The notes beneath the pieces are model-generated. The model did no database searches, was not told the DNA's origin, and worked only from the letters and a program-made list of their open reading frames with translations. Below are positions 26,415 through 36,236 of a stretch of DNA of 64,000 nt, in pieces. A program made the position numbers and the translations under genes. Source of the stretch: Fischerella sp. CENA71 (GTDB lineage: Bacteria > Cyanobacteriota > Cyanobacteriia > Cyanobacteriales > Nostocaceae); NCBI GenBank assembly GCA_024239075.1, contig JANBVI010000032.1, positions 62,001-126,000 on the forward strand. Reading direction: 5' to 3'. Positions within the stretch are counted from its first letter, which is position 1; each line of letters begins with the position of its first letter.

Positions 26415-27545
26415 ATGCAAACTCTACCAAAATTAAATACCGAGATTTTAGGTGTAAATGTTTCCCCGGAAATGCAGCTACTGCTTTGTTGTGCTTCCAC
26501 TCAAATAGATGTAGCCAAAACTGAGCAAATCAAAAGTTTGATTCAACAAGCAGATTTAGACTGGCAAAAGATTAGCAGTAGTGCATGGAAACACGGTTTG
26601 ATGCCACTTTTGTATACTAATTTGAATGCGATCGCACCAGATACTATTCCAAAAGATGTTCTCAATCAACTTCGCAATCTTTTCTACACAAATGCTCAAC
26701 GCAGTTTAATGCTGACTGGGGAACTTGTACAACTCCTGCGCCTATTGCAAGAAAATGGAATTTCAGCTGTTCCTTATAAAGGGCCTGTTTTAGCAAATTT
26801 ATTATATGGAAATATTGGACTGCGTCAGTTCTGCGACTTAGATATATTGGTGCAACAACAAGATGTCTTAAAATTCAAAACCCTGCTCATGTCCAGAGGA
26901 TACAGGCCAAAAGTTCAATTGACAGAAGCTGAGGAAATTAATTATTTAAAAGATAAAAGTAAGCATACTTATAACTTTATAAATGATAGCAAGGGAATAA
27001 TGGTGGAAATTCATTGGCGAATTACACCACGCTATACATCTGCAATTGAAGTCAAGTATGTTTGGGAAAATCTCCATTCATCTAGCCTTGGCGGCATGAA
27101 AATCTACACTTTCTCTTTAGAAGATTGGTTACTATTACTCAGTAACCACGCATCAAGACATCGTTGGGAAAAGCTCAGTTGGTTAACTGATATTGCAGAA
27201 TTACTAAGACAGAATCCCGAAATTGATTGGGAAAAAGTAATGCAAAAAGCTAATGATTTTGATTGTAGAAGAATGCTTTTTCTTGGTCTTTTTCTCACAC
27301 ACCAGTTAATAGGAATAAATTTACCAACAGAAATTATTAACAAAATTACTAATGATCAGAAAGTTGCAAAATTAGCTTCAGAAATTTCTCTAGATATACT
27401 TAATCAAACTAATAATAATCAAAAATTTATGCAAAATACTCGCTATCATATTCAGGTAAGAGAGCGTTGGCAGAATAAGATTTTGTACTTAGAGTTATTC
27501 TGGCGGTGGTTAATCAGAGATAAAAGTGTTTTACTCGATGAATAG
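26415..27545 (+). CDS. Nucleotidyltransferase-family protein of lasso cluster (N)
   Basis: The 376-residue protein has the motif block PYKGPVLANLLYGNIGLRQF followed by CDLDILV (residues about 119-146), the G..LA..LYG..R...D-x-D pattern of the NTP_transf_5/DUF-type nucleotidyltransferase family, and later EIHWRI. A protein of this type (PadeN) is a known component of paeninodin-type lasso clusters. Its reaction is unsettled. It lies 42 bases after the exporter gene and ends the operon, convergent to the polysaccharide cluster. Confidence 0.82.
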   Translation: MQTLPKLNTEILGVNVSPEMQLLLCCASTQIDVAKTEQIKSLIQQADLDWQKISSSAWKHGLMPLLYTNLNAIAPDTIPKDVLNQLRNLFYTNAQRSLMLTGELVQLLRLLQENGISAVPYKGPVLANLLYGNIGLRQFCDLDILVQQQDVLKFKTLLMSRGYRPKVQLTEAEEINYLKDKSKHTYNFINDSKGIMVEIHWRITPRYTSAIEVKYVWENLHSSSLGGMKIYTFSLEDWLLLLSNHASRHRWEKLSWLTDIAELLRQNPEIDWEKVMQKANDFDCRRMLFLGLFLTHQLIGINLPTEIINKITNDQKVAKLASEISLDILNQTNNNQKFMQNTRYHIQVRERWQNKILYLELFWRWLIRDKSVLLDE

Positions 27546-27573
27546 TATAATAAAACGAGCAAAAAAGTAATTT

Positions 27574-27601
27574 AAAGATAAAATCTCAAAAATTTATCTT
27601 T
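27574..27601. terminator. Possible bidirectional terminator hairpin
   Basis: aaagataaa...tttatcttt, a nine-base AT-only stem, lies in the 62-base gap between the convergent N gene and the ligase-like gene. Confidence 0.45.
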
Positions 27602-27607
27602 GATAAT

Positions 27608-29002
27608 TTATGTTTCAGCCTTTAATTGTCTGTCTGCTTCTATATCCAATTGTGCATGATAAAAGCGCGAGTACCTCAAAATTTGCAACTCGTGCCATCG
27701 CATACCAATTAGCATAGCCATTGAAAGCATATAGCCAGGTTCTTCTAGCTGAGTGAAAACGAAACCATAAATCAACACAGTCAGCATTGTAAATTTGCAA
27801 AAGTCATCCAAGCAAATTCGACGCCAGACTATAGACGCCAGATATAAATAAGCTCCTAAACCTGCAAATCCAAAATCCCCCCAAATACCAGCCCAACTCC
27901 AAAGCGGAGCGAAAAAGCTAGAGTCTAACCAAGAAAATTCACTCCAAGCATCCCAAACAGCCTGACTAGCAGGATGGGTAGTAGCACCCAATGGTTTTAA
28001 TAAAAATGAGTAGTCCTTTAACATCCATCCGCCTAATCGTCCAACTGTGTGACCTGGGCCAAGACCAAGCAACCAATTTAAAGATGATTTATAAAATGTA
28101 GGAATAATTCTAATTGGTGCTAACTTAAGTAATGTTGCTTGACCATCAGGACCATAAAGGTCTGGTCTAATCCAAGTATTAAAAGCACTAAATGCTTCTA
28201 CATTTTGTATGCACCACCACAGTCCGTAACTTATTAAAATTGCAGCGATCAAATACTGTATGGTTTTTCTGAGGTCTTGTAATTTAATCATGATCAGTAT
28301 AAACCAAGCTAGTAGCCAAACTAAAAGCACCTGTTTAGCGTCTGCAAATAATAACTGAAAAAAGGCAGCAACAATCATGGAAGCTCGTAGCAACATCGGA
28401 GCAGTCTTGGCACTGATTAAATAATACAAACCAAAGGACATAGATACAGAAGCAGCCACAACATGACCAGAGCCTGTAAGATAGAAAACTCCTTGAACAT
28501 TGTCTGTTGGTTGCATTTCAGTGACATTCAAAATGCCGACAGTGATCAGAAAATGCTGGGCAATAGCTAAGAAAATATGAAAACAACCGAAGCGTAATAT
28601 CCAAGTTCTAAATTTTTTAAAGCTTTCTTGAGAAATAGGAATACAAATTATTGCCAGTAAGACTAGAAATGGCTCACTCAGCAACATTAACGATAAGAAT
28701 ATATTAATTAGCCCAGCTTTATTTAAAAAGGCGCTGGCGGTCATCATTCCTAGTAGAATTAAAAAACCAAATAGAAGTGCTTTAGCAATTGAAATTTGGT
28801 TTTTATTTCTTACCTTAGTTTTAGTGATTACAATTCCACAAGCGATGGGAACGATTACGAAGTGAACAAAATTGATAGGTGAGGGGAAGCCAATAGAATT
28901 AAGAATCCGGGGGAAAAAAGCAGTAGCAAAAGCTAGTATGATCAGAAACGAATTTTTAATGTATCCTTCTTGTTTTTTGTAAACTCCTATCCCAGCCTTC
29001 AT
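27608..29002 (-). CDS. O-antigen ligase/polymerase-like membrane protein
   Basis: The 464-residue protein has about ten to twelve membrane helices and a large hydrophilic loop before the last helices (KLAPIRIIPTFYKSS ... LGLGPGHTVGRLGGWMLKDY), the profile of the Wzy/WaaL O-antigen ligase and polymerase family. No conserved motif distinguishes polymerase from ligase. It is the last gene of the minus-strand polysaccharide cluster, 18 bases after the preceding glycosyltransferase. Confidence 0.75.
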   Translation of the reverse strand: MKAGIGVYKKQEGYIKNSFLIILAFATAFFPRILNSIGFPSPINFVHFVIVPIACGIVITKTKVRNKNQISIAKALLFGFLILLGMMTASAFLNKAGLINIFLSLMLLSEPFLVLLAIICIPISQESFKKFRTWILRFGCFHIFLAIAQHFLITVGILNVTEMQPTDNVQGVFYLTGSGHVVAASVSMSFGLYYLISAKTAPMLLRASMIVAAFFQLLFADAKQVLLVWLLAWFILIMIKLQDLRKTIQYLIAAILISYGLWWCIQNVEAFSAFNTWIRPDLYGPDGQATLLKLAPIRIIPTFYKSSLNWLLGLGPGHTVGRLGGWMLKDYSFLLKPLGATTHPASQAVWDAWSEFSWLDSSFFAPLWSWAGIWGDFGFAGLGAYLYLASIVWRRICLDDFCKFTMLTVLIYGFVFTQLEEPGYMLSMAMLIGMRWHELQILRYSRFYHAQLDIEADRQLKAET

Positions 29003-29020
29003 CTATCCCCCTGAATTTAC

Positions 29021-30196
29021 TTAATTTTTGCAACCAAAGTTTTGGATTTTGGTATAAAATTCCATGAGTCTTTGGTAATTTTTCTGGGCTGTGTACTTTG
29101 CTTCAAACTCTGCCCTTGCTTCCTGGCGCATGTCAGCAAGTTTTGTTGGATTTGCTAAAATCCACTCTACCTGGGTGATTAAGTCATTTGCATCACCAGG
29201 ACGGAAATGAAGCCCAGTTCGACCAGAATCTACCAATTCTGCGACAGCACCGATATTGGCAGCAATCACGGGAGTGCCTTTAGCAAACGCCTCCACTGCA
29301 ACACGCCCAAAGGTTTCATACCATTTTGAGGGAAAGACTAAAAACATGGCTTCTCCCATAAAATCATGCACTTGTGACATTGGCCTGCGTCCTAGCCATT
29401 CTATATGGGAATGTCTTTTGACAGCTGCTACTACTTCGTGAGCTAAAGGGCCATCACCCACAATTTTGAGAGGTATTTGTATACCGAGATGTTCCCAAGC
29501 TTTTAACAGGGTATCTAAACCCTTTTCCACAGAAAGTCTACCTACAAACAGAGCATAACCACCACTTCCGTTACCGATCGCAGGTTCGGGACTGACAAAG
29601 TTTGGTTTGACCACAATTTTATCTGCTGGCAGACCACCAGCAATAAATTTCTGGCGAGCAAATTCAGTCAGAGCGATGTATAAATCCACCGTCTTGACCC
29701 AAGTACTCATCAGTCTATGTACAGTCAGCATTGTAGCAACACCAACACTGGCTACTTTACTGTTGCGATAACAACCATGCAACACTCCTGGATAGGGAAC
29801 AGATAGCCCCAAGCAGTCTTCACAAATATTGCCTTCGCGGAAAAATAAAGCGTTGGGACACAGAAAACGGTAATTGTGTAGGGTCTGGACTACAGGTACT
29901 TTTTGTGCTTTGGCTGCATAGTAAACTGAAGGCGAAATCAGGGGAAAAAAATTCTGGACGTGAACGATATCACAGGGCTGTTGTTGTAACATATGCCTGA
30001 CAGTGTGATAGGCTTCATCTGACCAAACTGTTTTGGCGGCAACATTTAGCTTACTCAATTTGGCAACGCGATCGTTATTTTCTTCGTAGACATCAACTTG
30101 ATGCCCCATCTCTCGTAAAAGTTTAACCTCAGCCTCGTGGCACTCGTCTTCTCCGCCGCGAATCTGGTAGCTATTGTGGATACTTAGAATACGCAT
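29021..30196 (-). CDS. Glycosyltransferase family 4
   Basis: 391 residues. The GT-B fold is indicated by MRILSIHNSYQIRGGEDEC at the N-terminus and the donor-binding E-x7-E block ETFGRVAVEAFAKGTPVIAA. The N-terminal half has the Cys-rich CPNALFFREGNICEDCLG segment common in a subgroup of GT4 enzymes. It would transfer a sugar from a nucleotide donor to the growing glycan. Acceptor and sugar unknown. It is 22 bases after the next upstream gene (30219). Confidence 0.88.
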   Translation of the reverse strand: MRILSIHNSYQIRGGEDECHEAEVKLLREMGHQVDVYEENNDRVAKLSKLNVAAKTVWSDEAYHTVRHMLQQQPCDIVHVQNFFPLISPSVYYAAKAQKVPVVQTLHNYRFLCPNALFFREGNICEDCLGLSVPYPGVLHGCYRNSKVASVGVATMLTVHRLMSTWVKTVDLYIALTEFARQKFIAGGLPADKIVVKPNFVSPEPAIGNGSGGYALFVGRLSVEKGLDTLLKAWEHLGIQIPLKIVGDGPLAHEVVAAVKRHSHIEWLGRRPMSQVHDFMGEAMFLVFPSKWYETFGRVAVEAFAKGTPVIAANIGAVAELVDSGRTGLHFRPGDANDLITQVEWILANPTKLADMRQEARAEFEAKYTAQKNYQRLMEFYTKIQNFGCKN

Positions 30197-30218
30197 ACGA
30201 GGTTATTTCCACAATAGA

Positions 30219-31484
30219 CTAGTTAGAGTTTAGTAAAATCGGTTCAGTCTGAGGAGTGCGACGTCCGGCAATTTCTTCATAGAGTTGAGCGAGAACTGCA
30301 CCCATCACTTCTCGGTCAAACACCTCTTTGACCCTGGTTTGGGCTGCTTGGCTCATTTGACTTCTCAGTTCTGGATTTTGCGCTAAAAGGATCATGGCTG
30401 AAGCCAAATCCTGTGCAACTTGTTCAGGTGTGTGAGCAGGAACTTTAAAACCAGTGGCGGATGTAACTTGCACAGCCGGTCCTCCTAAATCCAGACACAA
30501 GACTGGACGACCTGCTGCCATTGCTTCCAAGCACACCCAACCACCAGAGTCGTGCAGGCTGGGGTGAACCAAGGCAATACAATCACTTAATTTTTCTAAG
30601 CTTTGCTCTCGTGGTAGCCTACCCCAAAATTTCACCTTTTCGGCAATTCCCAGTTTTTCAGCCAGGTGTTGCAGGTTTTGACGCTCAGGCCCATCACCTA
30701 GAATCCAGTACTCCGCATCTGGTAGATTAGCTTTGGCAAAGGCATGTAATCCGAGGTGAAAACCTTTCCAATGTAAGAGTCTACCCATACTAATAAATCT
30801 GACGGTAGAGTCAGTGGGCATAGGAAACTGAGCAAGATTGAGAATTTCTTCTTTGGGTAAACCTGATTCGCAAATCACTTCTACCTTATTAACACCCATT
30901 TTGCGAATACGTTTAGCTGTATCTTCTGTTGTGGCTCGGACTACAGCACTTTTTTTGGCAGTCATATGGACAAATGGATCAAGTTCACCCACACGACGAA
31001 TCAAGCTGCGTGCAGTTTCGTAAGCTTTGGCACGCAGACTAAAATCTTGCCAAAAAGCTTGTGGTGCAGATTCTCCACCACCTACTGGTCCCCAAATAAA
31101 AGGAACAGGCAAGAACGATAGGAAACTGGGATTAGAATATTTCACAAAGGTGACATGGTGAATAGCATCAAAACCGATTTGGCGATGCAGGCGACGGGCA
31201 ACAAAATATGCTTGAATTTGCCAAAGATAGTAGTGAATTTGCATCGCCCCTGATTGGTTCCAACGCCAGAGGTTTCCCAGGATAGGTAAATTGAAATATA
31301 CAAAGTGCAAGTTAGGGACTGGGTTACGAGCTAATTCTGCTTCAATAATGTCACCACTTTCATCAGGTCTAGTCAATACCCAGACCTCATGGTATTTGGC
31401 GACTTCTCGTGCAACACTCCAACCTACACCAGGCTCAGAACCCCTACCCGGCTCACATGAGTATGCAGATATCAGGATTTTCAT
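30219..31484 (-). CDS. Glycosyltransferase family 4
   Basis: 421 residues. The start MKILISAYSCEPGRGSEPGV and the E-x7-E-like block GGWVCLEAMAAGRPVLCLDLG mark the GT-B family 4 fold; the SCEPGRGSEPGVGW motif recurs in cyanobacterial exopolysaccharide clusters. Sugar specificity is not evident. Separated by 51 bases from the next gene upstream in transcription. Confidence 0.88.
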   Translation of the reverse strand: MKILISAYSCEPGRGSEPGVGWSVAREVAKYHEVWVLTRPDESGDIIEAELARNPVPNLHFVYFNLPILGNLWRWNQSGAMQIHYYLWQIQAYFVARRLHRQIGFDAIHHVTFVKYSNPSFLSFLPVPFIWGPVGGGESAPQAFWQDFSLRAKAYETARSLIRRVGELDPFVHMTAKKSAVVRATTEDTAKRIRKMGVNKVEVICESGLPKEEILNLAQFPMPTDSTVRFISMGRLLHWKGFHLGLHAFAKANLPDAEYWILGDGPERQNLQHLAEKLGIAEKVKFWGRLPREQSLEKLSDCIALVHPSLHDSGGWVCLEAMAAGRPVLCLDLGGPAVQVTSATGFKVPAHTPEQVAQDLASAMILLAQNPELRSQMSQAAQTRVKEVFDREVMGAVLAQLYEEIAGRRTPQTEPILLNSN

Positions 31485-31535
31485 ACATTATTTACCTCTA
31501 GAAAATATCAAAATTTCAAAACACTCAAAATCACA

Positions 31536-32684
31536 CTATGAGCGGTTGGAGGTGAGCAACAGGTGTTCATACTCTTGAAATGCTTTAGAGGCGATCGCAT
31601 CCCAACGCAAATATTCAAGCGCATAGCGTCGTCCGTTGAGTCCCATTTCTTGCCAATGGGTGCGCCGTTCTAATAATTCCATCAAGCCTGCTTTCAGAGA
31701 GGATGGCTTCGGTTCGACGACAATACCACACCCACTAGCCTCAACATGTGGCGCAATACCAGCAACTTCGGAAATCAGCAGTACCCGACCAGCCAGCATT
31801 GCTTCTATAGCTGCTAAACTAAAACCTTCAAAACGAGAAGGAATACAAAAAATATCGTGTTTTGCAATCAATAAAGAGGGGGATTTGTGGTAATCAGGTT
31901 CTAAAAAAGTTACTCTTTCTGACAATCCGAGTTTATTAGTCTGCTCTTGTAGTGCTTTTTTATCTCCCCAATCGGGACCTTGAATAGTAAGTTGAAAATC
32001 TGCCATCCTGACAGTTTCTGCAAACCCATCTAGCAGAATATCTAGCCCTTTATTATAAGAATCTAATCGACCTAGAAAGAATATTTTTGGTTTACCATTT
32101 TGTTCCCATTTGATAGTTGATTCAGGATAGACATCATCGGGGAAAAAGCCGTTGGGTGTAGCGATAACTGGCGTATGAATTCCCAAATTTCTTAACCATT
32201 GAGCGTGACGAATGTCCAGAATTTGTAAAGCTTGTGCTTGCTTTAGCATTCGTTGCTCTAGTAGATACCAATATGGCAATTTCAGGTAGGCATTTTTCTG
32301 AAAAATTGATGGGTGATATGGGTCGTGGGGTGCAACTATATATGAAATATTTTTTTTTCTTAAAAATTGCGATAATGAATAAACACTACGATGAAATATA
32401 CCATTTAAGATCACAAGGCTATCGCGAGATAAATTGTTGATATACTCTTTTAAGCCATTTGCAATCTTGAAAGATGGATGTTTATGTTTGTTATTTGCAA
32501 AGCACTCTATTTTGTAGCCAGATTGAGCCTGAAAAGAACTCCTAGCTACACCTTCACACAAAACTGTAACATCAGCGCCACATCTAACTAATCCAGAAGC
32601 CAGACCGTGTACAGCTTTTGTGGTTCCTTCATTGAGATTGTCACCCTGAGGAGGGAAGTGTTTGAGATACAGATAAAGTTTCAT
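31536..32684 (-). CDS. Glycosyltransferase family 4
   Basis: 382 residues. It starts MKLYLYLKHFPPQGDNLNEG and has the donor-site block EGFSLAAIEAMLAGRVLLIS with FFLGRLDSYNKGLDIL before it, both typical of GT4. It contains no membrane segment. Acceptor and donor are unknown. Confidence 0.86.
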   Translation of the reverse strand: MKLYLYLKHFPPQGDNLNEGTTKAVHGLASGLVRCGADVTVLCEGVARSSFQAQSGYKIECFANNKHKHPSFKIANGLKEYINNLSRDSLVILNGIFHRSVYSLSQFLRKKNISYIVAPHDPYHPSIFQKNAYLKLPYWYLLEQRMLKQAQALQILDIRHAQWLRNLGIHTPVIATPNGFFPDDVYPESTIKWEQNGKPKIFFLGRLDSYNKGLDILLDGFAETVRMADFQLTIQGPDWGDKKALQEQTNKLGLSERVTFLEPDYHKSPSLLIAKHDIFCIPSRFEGFSLAAIEAMLAGRVLLISEVAGIAPHVEASGCGIVVEPKPSSLKAGLMELLERRTHWQEMGLNGRRYALEYLRWDAIASKAFQEYEHLLLTSNRS

Positions 32685-32738
32685 TTTGGTTGCTTCTGCA
32701 AGAATATTAGCAACTGTTTTTTATTTGATTAAAATCAA

Positions 32739-33749
32739 CTACGCTTGTGCTGCTGCTTGTAGTACCTCCTGGGTAAGTTTAGCTGTGCGTTCCCAAGTAA
32801 AATGCTCGCTTCGCGCTAGCCCTCTAGAAATCAAAGTTTTCCTCAGAGTATTGTCTTCTACAGCAAGGCGAATACCCTCACTAATAGCTTCGACATCATA
32901 AGGATCAACTAATACTCCTGCATCACCTACCACTTCTGGAAGCGAAGTGACGGTAGATGTAACTACCGGAACACCACAAGCAATAGCCTCAAGAGCAGGG
33001 AGACCGAAGCCTTCATAAAGGGAAGGAAATACCACTGCTATGGCGCCCCGATAATATGCTGGAAGTTTTTCTTCGGGAATAAAGCCTGCAAAGACTACTT
33101 TGTCTTGCAAACCTAGTTGATTAATTCGCTCAATAATTGTGTTATCCGGATCACCAGAGAGCATCAGCTTTACTTCTTGGCTGATTCCTGATTGTGCAAA
33201 GGCAGTTAATAGGCGTGGTAAATTTTTATGTGGTCTGCGGTTTCCCACGTAGAGAAGGTAAGGATAGCCAGGTGTATGGCGATCGCCACTAGGAATGAAT
33301 TCTGCTCCGACTCCGCACCCAACGACAACAACCTTCTCTTCCGGTAAATCCGCCCATTCGATAATTTCCTGTTTGGAAAATTCTGAACAAGTCAGAACAC
33401 AGTACGCGCGTCGAGCTGCTGGGCGGACTACATAGCGAAAGTAAGGTTGCATTAATTTACTTGCTTCTTCTGGAAAACGCAGAAGAATGAGGTCATAAAT
33501 AGTAAATACAAAATGTACAGGACTCCATAGAGGTGGATTAAAACCAGGGTTAAAGTAAACTTTTGGTCGTAAGTTGAGCAACGACCAAGTTTGCCACAAA
33601 ATGTCCAAACGGTGAAAAGGGTAAGGAGCCAGCCCTGGAGGCAGATGTTTAGCCCCTTCTAAGCGATTTGTCATCTCATGGGCAAAACGTCCAATACCAT
33701 GAGAACCAATCCAACGCGTATCAATTAGTATTGAAGAATTTGCAGACAT
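32739..33749 (-). CDS. Glycosyltransferase family 4
   Basis: 336 residues. GT4 signature [20 protein letters not shown]; the [18 protein letters not shown] segment marks the start of the donor domain. The C-terminus ([14 protein letters not shown]) resembles that of the neighbouring GT at 33801, and the two may have arisen by an older duplication. Confidence 0.88.
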   Translation of the reverse strand: MSANSSILIDTRWIGSHGIGRFAHEMTNRLEGAKHLPPGLAPYPFHRLDILWQTWSLLNLRPKVYFNPGFNPPLWSPVHFVFTIYDLILLRFPEEASKLMQPYFRYVVRPAARRAYCVLTCSEFSKQEIIEWADLPEEKVVVVGCGVGAEFIPSGDRHTPGYPYLLYVGNRRPHKNLPRLLTAFAQSGISQEVKLMLSGDPDNTIIERINQLGLQDKVVFAGFIPEEKLPAYYRGAIAVVFPSLYEGFGLPALEAIACGVPVVTSTVTSLPEVVGDAGVLVDPYDVEAISEGIRLAVEDNTLRKTLISRGLARSEHFTWERTAKLTQEVLQAAAQA

Positions 33750-33800
33750 TGTTCTCCCTTTAAAACTTTTGTCTAATTGTTTAATTAATTGATAAAATTT

Positions 33801-34913
33801 TTATTTTAATGCTAATTTTTCATAAACTTCCGCAACTTTTTCTGCTGTTTTTTCCCAAGTAAATAACTTAACTCTTTCTAGTCCCTTTTTGACTAATTCC
33901 TGATAATAGACAGGGTTATTTTGTAGATGGTAAACGGCATCTGCGATCGCTTGTTCATCAGTGGGATTAACTAAAATTCCAGCATCACCTGCAACCTCCG
34001 GCATAGCTGAGACATTTGAGGTAATCACCGGGGTTCCACAAGCCATTGCTTCTAGGATTGTGATTCCAAATCCTTCATAGAGAGAGGGTGCCATTAAAAT
34101 ATCAGCGGCGTTGTAAATTTGCACCAAAGTTGACTTGTCTGGTTTTCCTAGAAAGCTCACATGATTTTCTAAACCTTGACTCTGGATAAATTTTTCATTA
34201 TCTTCTGTAAATGGTGAACCTACTCTCCAAAAATGTATAGGTACCTGTTTTTGTTTTAATATTTTTACTACTTTGAGAATGGTATCAATATTCTTGCGAG
34301 CAAAATTCCCTCCTACGTTGAGTAGACAAGTTGTTTCTGATGAAATTCCCTGTTTTTGACGAAAAGATTCCGCTGGATTTTTGTTGGGCAAGGGTTTAAA
34401 TATAGACTCAACGGCGTTGGGAATTACAGTAATGCGTGTCGGTTCAATATTTAATATTTGAGTTGTATCTTTAGCGGTTTCAGAAGAAACAGTAATAATG
34501 TGATTGGCGTGCTTCATCGCTTGCACAGAATGAAGCCACAAACTGTTACTGACCAGAGGGACTTTCACGGAACCTTGAATATGCTCGCTGTAGAAATAGT
34601 TGATTAAGTCGTGACAGGTTACAATAACTGGTCTGCCTTTATTTTTTAACCAATTAACTATATGACCTTCGCTATGGTCGATAATATGAAATATATCTGC
34701 TGTTTGTTTATTAATTTGATTAGGAAAACCCCAGAAACGCTCATAGAATTTGTTGACTCTGAGAAACAAAGAATGACTGCTTCTATCAATCGGACGGGGT
34801 ATTAGTTCAAGAATTTCCCAATTTGGTCTGACAGTTTTGAGTCCTGAAATTAGACCATCGGCATAAACATCCATACTAAAATTGGGCATTGAACGCGCAA
34901 TCACTACACGCAT
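33801..34913 (-). CDS. Glycosyltransferase family 4
   Basis: 370 residues. EGFGITILEAMACGTPVITS is the donor-binding block, and TCLLNVGGNFARKNIDTI opens the second domain. The C-terminal LFTWEKTAEKVAEVYEKL closes it. It is transcribed before 32739 and separated from it by 51 bases. The preceding gap to the next gene is 131 bases, longer than others in the cluster. Confidence 0.88.
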   Translation of the reverse strand: MRVVIARSMPNFSMDVYADGLISGLKTVRPNWEILELIPRPIDRSSHSLFLRVNKFYERFWGFPNQINKQTADIFHIIDHSEGHIVNWLKNKGRPVIVTCHDLINYFYSEHIQGSVKVPLVSNSLWLHSVQAMKHANHIITVSSETAKDTTQILNIEPTRITVIPNAVESIFKPLPNKNPAESFRQKQGISSETTCLLNVGGNFARKNIDTILKVVKILKQKQVPIHFWRVGSPFTEDNEKFIQSQGLENHVSFLGKPDKSTLVQIYNAADILMAPSLYEGFGITILEAMACGTPVITSNVSAMPEVAGDAGILVNPTDEQAIADAVYHLQNNPVYYQELVKKGLERVKLFTWEKTAEKVAEVYEKLALK

Positions 34914-35044
34914 TACTATCTCGCTTGTATATTGTAGAACTTGATCAAACCTAAACTGGACAAATTATTGCAATTGTCGAACATAGTATTTTCACAAACC
35001 TCGGCAAAATTTTCAGATTTGCACAAAGAAAAGTAGAGATTTTA

Positions 35045-36208
35045 TCAAACAGCAGCTAACCCTTCTTTTTTCTGATTGAGCAGCATTTTCCAACAATTGA
35101 TTAAGCGTTCTGCTATTCGTTCATGGGTATAATGCTGATTGACTCTGGTTATTCCGTAGCATCCTACTTCTTTATGCCATTGTGGTTCGCAAATCATGCG
35201 TTCTAGGATTGCTGCCAATTTCTGAGCATCTCCTTCTGGAAAGACCAAATCAGAACGCCCAATGACGTTGGGAATTTCGCCAGAACTTGAACCAATCACT
35301 GGCACACCCATCGCCATTGCTTCAATTAATACATGACCAAATTGTTCTTTCCAAGTATCAGTGGTGCGTGAGGGTAGAACTAAAACATGAAACTTGCTAA
35401 GTTCTTCTGGTGCTTGATCGTGGCGTACTGACCCCCGCCAAATGACTAAATCATCAACCTGCTGTTTCTGTGCTTCTTGTCTCAGTGATTCTTCATAGTA
35501 ACCGGAACCACAAAGAATAATTTTAGACTTGAGTCGACGTTCTCTCAGAAGCCGAGCGGCTGCAAAGATGGTATCAATACCTTTTTCTGGAACCAATCTT
35601 CCGAGAAAACCGATACGAAACTCTTGATTTTTGTCTGGTTCAGATAAGAGGGGACTGAATAAACTAGTATCTACTCCCATCTGGGGCATAACTTCCATCA
35701 AGCCAGTGTAACCCCACTGACGCAGCAAATTTGCTCCATCCTGATTGCCAGGAAGTATTAACTGCGCGGTATTGAGGACAAATTGGCACACCCAGTGGCG
35801 CGGTTTTGGTAGGATACGTTCCATGTTCTCCCAACCAAATACGACTAGTGGCTTACCTGTGAGTCGGCTCCATACTGCTAACTCAAAAGCACACAGAGAA
35901 AAGACTTCTTCCTCAACTTGCACTAGATCGGGTTGAAAGTCATTCACAACTTTCCAGATTTGCCAAGGTGCATAAATGTGAGCGCCACCGCGACCTGTAA
36001 ATAATACAGGTGCTGTATAAATTTTAATTTTGGGGTAGGGTTTTTCTACTTCAAAGAAGCGATTCCACTCCAAAGCTTTCCAGTTACTAGGAGTTAGCAA
36101 CCCTACCTCAACTTTGTCGGTTTCGGCGATCGCATTCAATTTTCCCTGGTTCACTCCTACTACATAGGTGTGACTGATAAAAAGTACGCGTAGGTGTGAG
36201 TCCGCCAT
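35045..36208 (-). CDS. Glycosyltransferase family 4
   Basis: 387 residues. It begins MADSHLRVLFISHTYVVG and contains EFRIGFLGRLVPEKGIDTIF and EQFGHVLIEAMAMGVPVIGS, the standard GT4 donor domain. VQVEEEVFSLCAFELAVWSRL in the first domain is typical of this subgroup. Its specific sugar is unknown. Confidence 0.88.
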   Translation of the reverse strand: MADSHLRVLFISHTYVVGVNQGKLNAIAETDKVEVGLLTPSNWKALEWNRFFEVEKPYPKIKIYTAPVLFTGRGGAHIYAPWQIWKVVNDFQPDLVQVEEEVFSLCAFELAVWSRLTGKPLVVFGWENMERILPKPRHWVCQFVLNTAQLILPGNQDGANLLRQWGYTGLMEVMPQMGVDTSLFSPLLSEPDKNQEFRIGFLGRLVPEKGIDTIFAAARLLRERRLKSKIILCGSGYYEESLRQEAQKQQVDDLVIWRGSVRHDQAPEELSKFHVLVLPSRTTDTWKEQFGHVLIEAMAMGVPVIGSSSGEIPNVIGRSDLVFPEGDAQKLAAILERMICEPQWHKEVGCYGITRVNQHYTHERIAERLINCWKMLLNQKKEGLAAV

Positions 36209-36236
36209 GAATTTGTTGTTTTATACTATACTAGGG

